64,000 nucleotides of DNA, taken from contig NZ_JADRCR010000008.1 in NCBI RefSeq assembly GCF_016649425.1, positions 159,913-223,912 of the forward strand, given 5' to 3'. Shown here one piece after another: positions 62,025 through 64,000 of this stretch (the stretch's first letter is position 1; each line of letters opens with the position of its first letter). A program made the translations under genes and the position numbers. The stretch is from Limnobaculum allomyrinae. Its GTDB lineage: Bacteria > Pseudomonadota > Gammaproteobacteria > Enterobacterales > Enterobacteriaceae. Below the pieces are notes generated by a model. The model was given only the letters and a program-made list of their open reading frames with translations, was not told the origin of the DNA and did not search any database.

Positions 62025-62852
62025 ATGCAAAAGGGATTACTAACTAACCGTAAAGATTTGTCCGTTGATGACCATCCAGTATCTGAAGAGATGAAAAAGC
62101 GCGTTTTGAATGAACTGGAAGAAATAGAAAAAAAGTTTGATGTGAAGGTTTTGTATGCTTGTGAATCCGGGAGCAGGGGATGGGGATTTGCATCTACGGA
62201 CAGCGATTATGACGTTCGGTTTATCTATGTACATAAAGCCGACTGGTATCTGACCGTTGAACCTGGACGAGATGTGATAGAACGTCCACTGGATGATGAG
62301 TTGGATATCAGCGGCTGGGAATTACGTAAGGCGCTGGGTTTATTAAAAAAGGCTAACCCAACATTATTAGAATGGCTGGATTCACCCATAGTCTATCAAG
62401 AGGATAGTGATTTTATGGACAAATTTCGGACTCTGGCGGTTGAGCACTTCTCCAGTTTACGAGCTCGTTATCACTATTTATCGATGGCAAAAAAGAACTT
62501 TCGTGGTTACTTGCAAGGAGAATCCGTTCGACTGAAAAAGTATCTCTATGTATTACGACCACTGCTGGCGGTTAAGTGGATAGATGAACGGGCAAGCGTA
62601 CCGCCAATGCCGTTTTCTTTATTACTGGATATTGTTGAAGACAAAGCATTACTGAGTGAAATCGACTATCTGCTGAAAGTTAAACGAACAAATACCGAAT
62701 CCCAATACGGTGAAAAATTAGTACAGATACATAACTTTATTGAACAAGAGTTAGATCGATATGCTTTGAGTCAGTTTAACGCGGATAAAGATGAAGAACG
62801 GTTATCGGTATTGGCATTGGATCATTTATTAAAAGAATGTGTGATGCCCTGA
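62025..62852 (+). CDS. RlaP-type nucleotidyltransferase of RNA repair (polymerase beta superfamily)
   Basis: A 275-residue protein of the family named RlaP (RNA repair pathway DNA polymerase beta family). The nucleotidyltransferase signature is ACESGSRGWGF with the metal-binding pair D61 and D63 in TDSDYDVRFIYV; a further acidic residue lies in DELDISGWEL. The C-terminal helical half contains LRARYHYLSMAKKNFRGYL. The frame has an ATG at 62019, but AAGGAG is too close to it; ATG 62025 has ideal spacing. It is driven by the sigma-54 promoter beside rtcR. By family knowledge it should act on broken RNA ends; the exact reaction is unknown. Confidence 0.85.
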   Translation: MQKGLLTNRKDLSVDDHPVSEEMKKRVLNELEEIEKKFDVKVLYACESGSRGWGFASTDSDYDVRFIYVHKADWYLTVEPGRDVIERPLDDELDISGWELRKALGLLKKANPTLLEWLDSPIVYQEDSDFMDKFRTLAVEHFSSLRARYHYLSMAKKNFRGYLQGESVRLKKYLYVLRPLLAVKWIDERASVPPMPFSLLLDIVEDKALLSEIDYLLKVKRTNTESQYGEKLVQIHNFIEQELDRYALSQFNADKDEERLSVLALDHLLKECVMP

Positions 62853-63619
62853 GCCTTAATCAGTTTGCCCCGTGAGCCCTGAAAGTATTTCCGGGCTCTT
62901 TTTATCTTTAGCATTACAGGTGTGAGTGTTAATGAAATCATAAGTGCAGACAAACATGTGACCACAACCATACCTGGCGAAATGGCCGGGTATATCAACA
63001 TAATCCTTATAAAAGAAATAACGAATGACAGAACGAGAATGACTACCCAATACTTTAATGAAATATGTGTGCTGGTTTTATTATCTTTAGGCATGAGCCA
63101 CAAATAGGTAAAGATAGTTAACCCTCCCAACACTGTGCTTAAGTGTTGCAATAGTTTGTGCACAGGAACCGAATAGGCCAATAGTTCGATATTGACCGAA
63201 GCATAATGAAGATAATTGACGAAGAAAGCATCTTTGTGGGTAAAGCTATCCCAAAGCAAATGAGAAAAGATGCCGAGCATAATAGAACCAAGAAGCACTG
63301 ATATATGCTTATATGCATATGCAGGCCAGTCCAATCGAGTCAGATAGGATAAACGACAGTATAAAAACTGAGGCAGATTATTGATTAAACTATTTCTGAT
63401 TACGCCGTGAAAAATAAAGCTTAATAACAGGGCTACGGGAAGATCAAACCAAAAAATACCGGATAGCGAATGACTGTAAAGGCTTTTAACCTCCATTCTT
63501 AAGAAATATTCAAAATCAGGCACCATACTGCCAGCAATTAAACCGGTCAGAGAGCATCTTCTGGCAAAAAATGTGCCCAAAGGTAAAACGATTGCTGGAT
63601 GTGCGAAAGTAAATGGCAT
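62822..63619 (-). CDS. DUF4184 family membrane protein
   Basis: A 265-residue membrane protein beginning MPFTFAHPAIVLPLG, the DUF4184 signature, with HSLSGIFWFDLP, FSHLLWDSFTHKDAFF and about six helices. The conserved His and Asp residues recall membrane metal-dependent hydrolases such as YdjM, but no activity is established. Its 3' end overlaps rlaP by 31 bp tail to tail. I start at ATG 63619; an in-frame TTG at 63631 adds four residues. Confidence 0.8.
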   Translation of the reverse strand: MPFTFAHPAIVLPLGTFFARRCSLTGLIAGSMVPDFEYFLRMEVKSLYSHSLSGIFWFDLPVALLLSFIFHGVIRNSLINNLPQFLYCRLSYLTRLDWPAYAYKHISVLLGSIMLGIFSHLLWDSFTHKDAFFVNYLHYASVNIELLAYSVPVHKLLQHLSTVLGGLTIFTYLWLMPKDNKTSTHISLKYWVVILVLSFVISFIRIMLIYPAISPGMVVVTCLSALMISLTLTPVMLKIKRARKYFQGSRGKLIKAQGITHSFNK

Positions 63620-63781
63620 CGGGTTCTTCAATATGACTATGTAATTAATTTACTGACTTTATTGAAATTGTGTGAAGGCAACATGAAGTGAAATCATTTA
63701 TTCACTGTGAATATATCATCAGACGCGTATTAATCAGTTGGTGAATAAATGAACGGTCAGCATTTATTTTAAAATTAACAC

Positions 63782-63809
63782 TTGCCAGAAGATTTTGAGT
63801 CCCTATAAT
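63782..63809 (+). promoter_or_regulatory. rRNA operon promoter P1
   Basis: TTGCCA, a 16-base spacer and a perfect TATAAT, followed by the GC-rich discriminator GCGCCTCCACTG typical of stringently controlled rrn P1 promoters. An AT-rich UP-element-like tract (63763-63780) precedes it. Confidence 0.93.
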
Positions 63810-63877
63810 GCGCCTCCACTGACAACGGATAACGTCGTCAGGCAGAGAATAAGGTTAACGTTAAGACGTTTTAATAC

Positions 63878-63905
63878 TTGACTCTGAAACGGATTCGCGT
63901 AATAT
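63878..63905 (+). promoter_or_regulatory. rRNA operon promoter P2
   Basis: TTGACT, a 16-base spacer, TAATAT. It lies about 96 bp after P1, close to the usual P1-P2 spacing in enterobacterial rrn operons. Confidence 0.9.
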
Positions 63906-63946
63906 ACGCAGCCCGTGCCGCGGGAAGCGCAGCTTTCTGTCGGCCA

Positions 63947-63958
63947 TGCTCTTTAACA
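63947..63958 (+). promoter_or_regulatory. boxA antitermination signal of the rRNA leader
   Basis: TGCTCTTTAACA is the canonical boxA that recruits NusB-S10 for rRNA antitermination. The leader continues to the end of the window. The 16S gene should start a little beyond base 64000, matching the clpB-rrn neighbourhood of E. coli. Confidence 0.93.
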
Positions 63959-64000
63959 ATTTATCAGACAATCTGTGTGGGCACTCACAAGACGGTATCT

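Noticed and set aside
63959..64000. Start of 16S rRNA within the window
   Set aside because: The final bases are still leader sequence after boxA; the mature 16S 5' sequence is not reached.

Overview
The window is a chromosomal segment of a gammaproteobacterium of the order Enterobacterales. Protein sequences and gene order follow the Escherichia coli pattern in many blocks: cysA-cysM, ptsH-ptsI-crr, cysZ/zipA-ligA-ypeB, gltX with the valine and lysine tRNAs, yqaB-yqaA-gshA-micA-luxS, corB-ypjD/ffh, rpsP-rimM-trmD-rplS, and bamD/rluD-pgeF-clpB followed by an rRNA operon. These blocks are joined differently from E. coli and the DNA is more AT-rich, so a genus outside the core Enterobacteriaceae is likely. 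Budviciaceae (Pragia/Limnobaculum/Budvicia) is a guess; the sequence alone does not settle the family.

Layout. 1-2015: the ends of the sulfate-transport/cysteine operon (cysA, cysM). 2079-7524: macAB efflux genes divergent from an OmpR/CpxR-type two-component system. 7591-11845: crr, ptsI, ptsH and cysK on the minus strand, with a long imperfect palindrome between ptsI and crr. 12187-23372: a Wzx/Wzy-type O-antigen locus placed between cysK and cysZ, with a promoter, a JUMPStart/ops leader, wzz, rmlD, rmlC, wzx, wzy, a family 2 glycosyltransferase, fnlABC, wbuB and wbuC. 23425-30264: cysZ, zipA, ligA, ypeB, six tRNA genes and gltX. 30351-37352: iaaA, mntH (with a Fur box), two oxidoreductases, chaA and pagP. 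37735-44794: yqaBA, gshA, the MicA small RNA, luxS, corB, ypjD and ffh. 44833-51105: murR, murQ and a frameshifted murP for N-acetylmuramate recycling, then a divergent pair made of an M20 peptidase and an amidohydrolase. 51381-53393: the ribosomal/tRNA-modification operon. 53469-60142: a Tat-exported aminotransferase, bamD, rluD, pgeF and clpB. 60223-63619: rtcR divergent from a single RlaP-type nucleotidyltransferase gene behind a textbook sigma-54 promoter, then a DUF4184 membrane protein. 63782-64000: tandem rRNA promoters and boxA; the 16S gene lies beyond the window.

How the genes work together. The O-antigen locus has the gene content and order I recall for the E. coli O26 cluster, but without rmlA and rmlB. 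The predicted unit contains GlcNAc (started by WecA), L-FucNAc (FnlABC, WbuB) and L-rhamnose (RmlC/D, family 2 transferase). The missing dTDP-sugar steps would have to come from rffG/rffH-type genes of the common-antigen locus outside the window. The most unusual system is rtcR-rlaP: an RNA-damage-sensing sigma-54 activator whose only adjacent target is a polymerase-beta-type nucleotidyltransferase, with no rtcB or rtcA beside it. Other points worth checking are the murP frameshift, the ptsI-crr palindrome, the Tat-targeted PLP enzyme and the CpxR-like repeat between macA and its neighbouring regulator.
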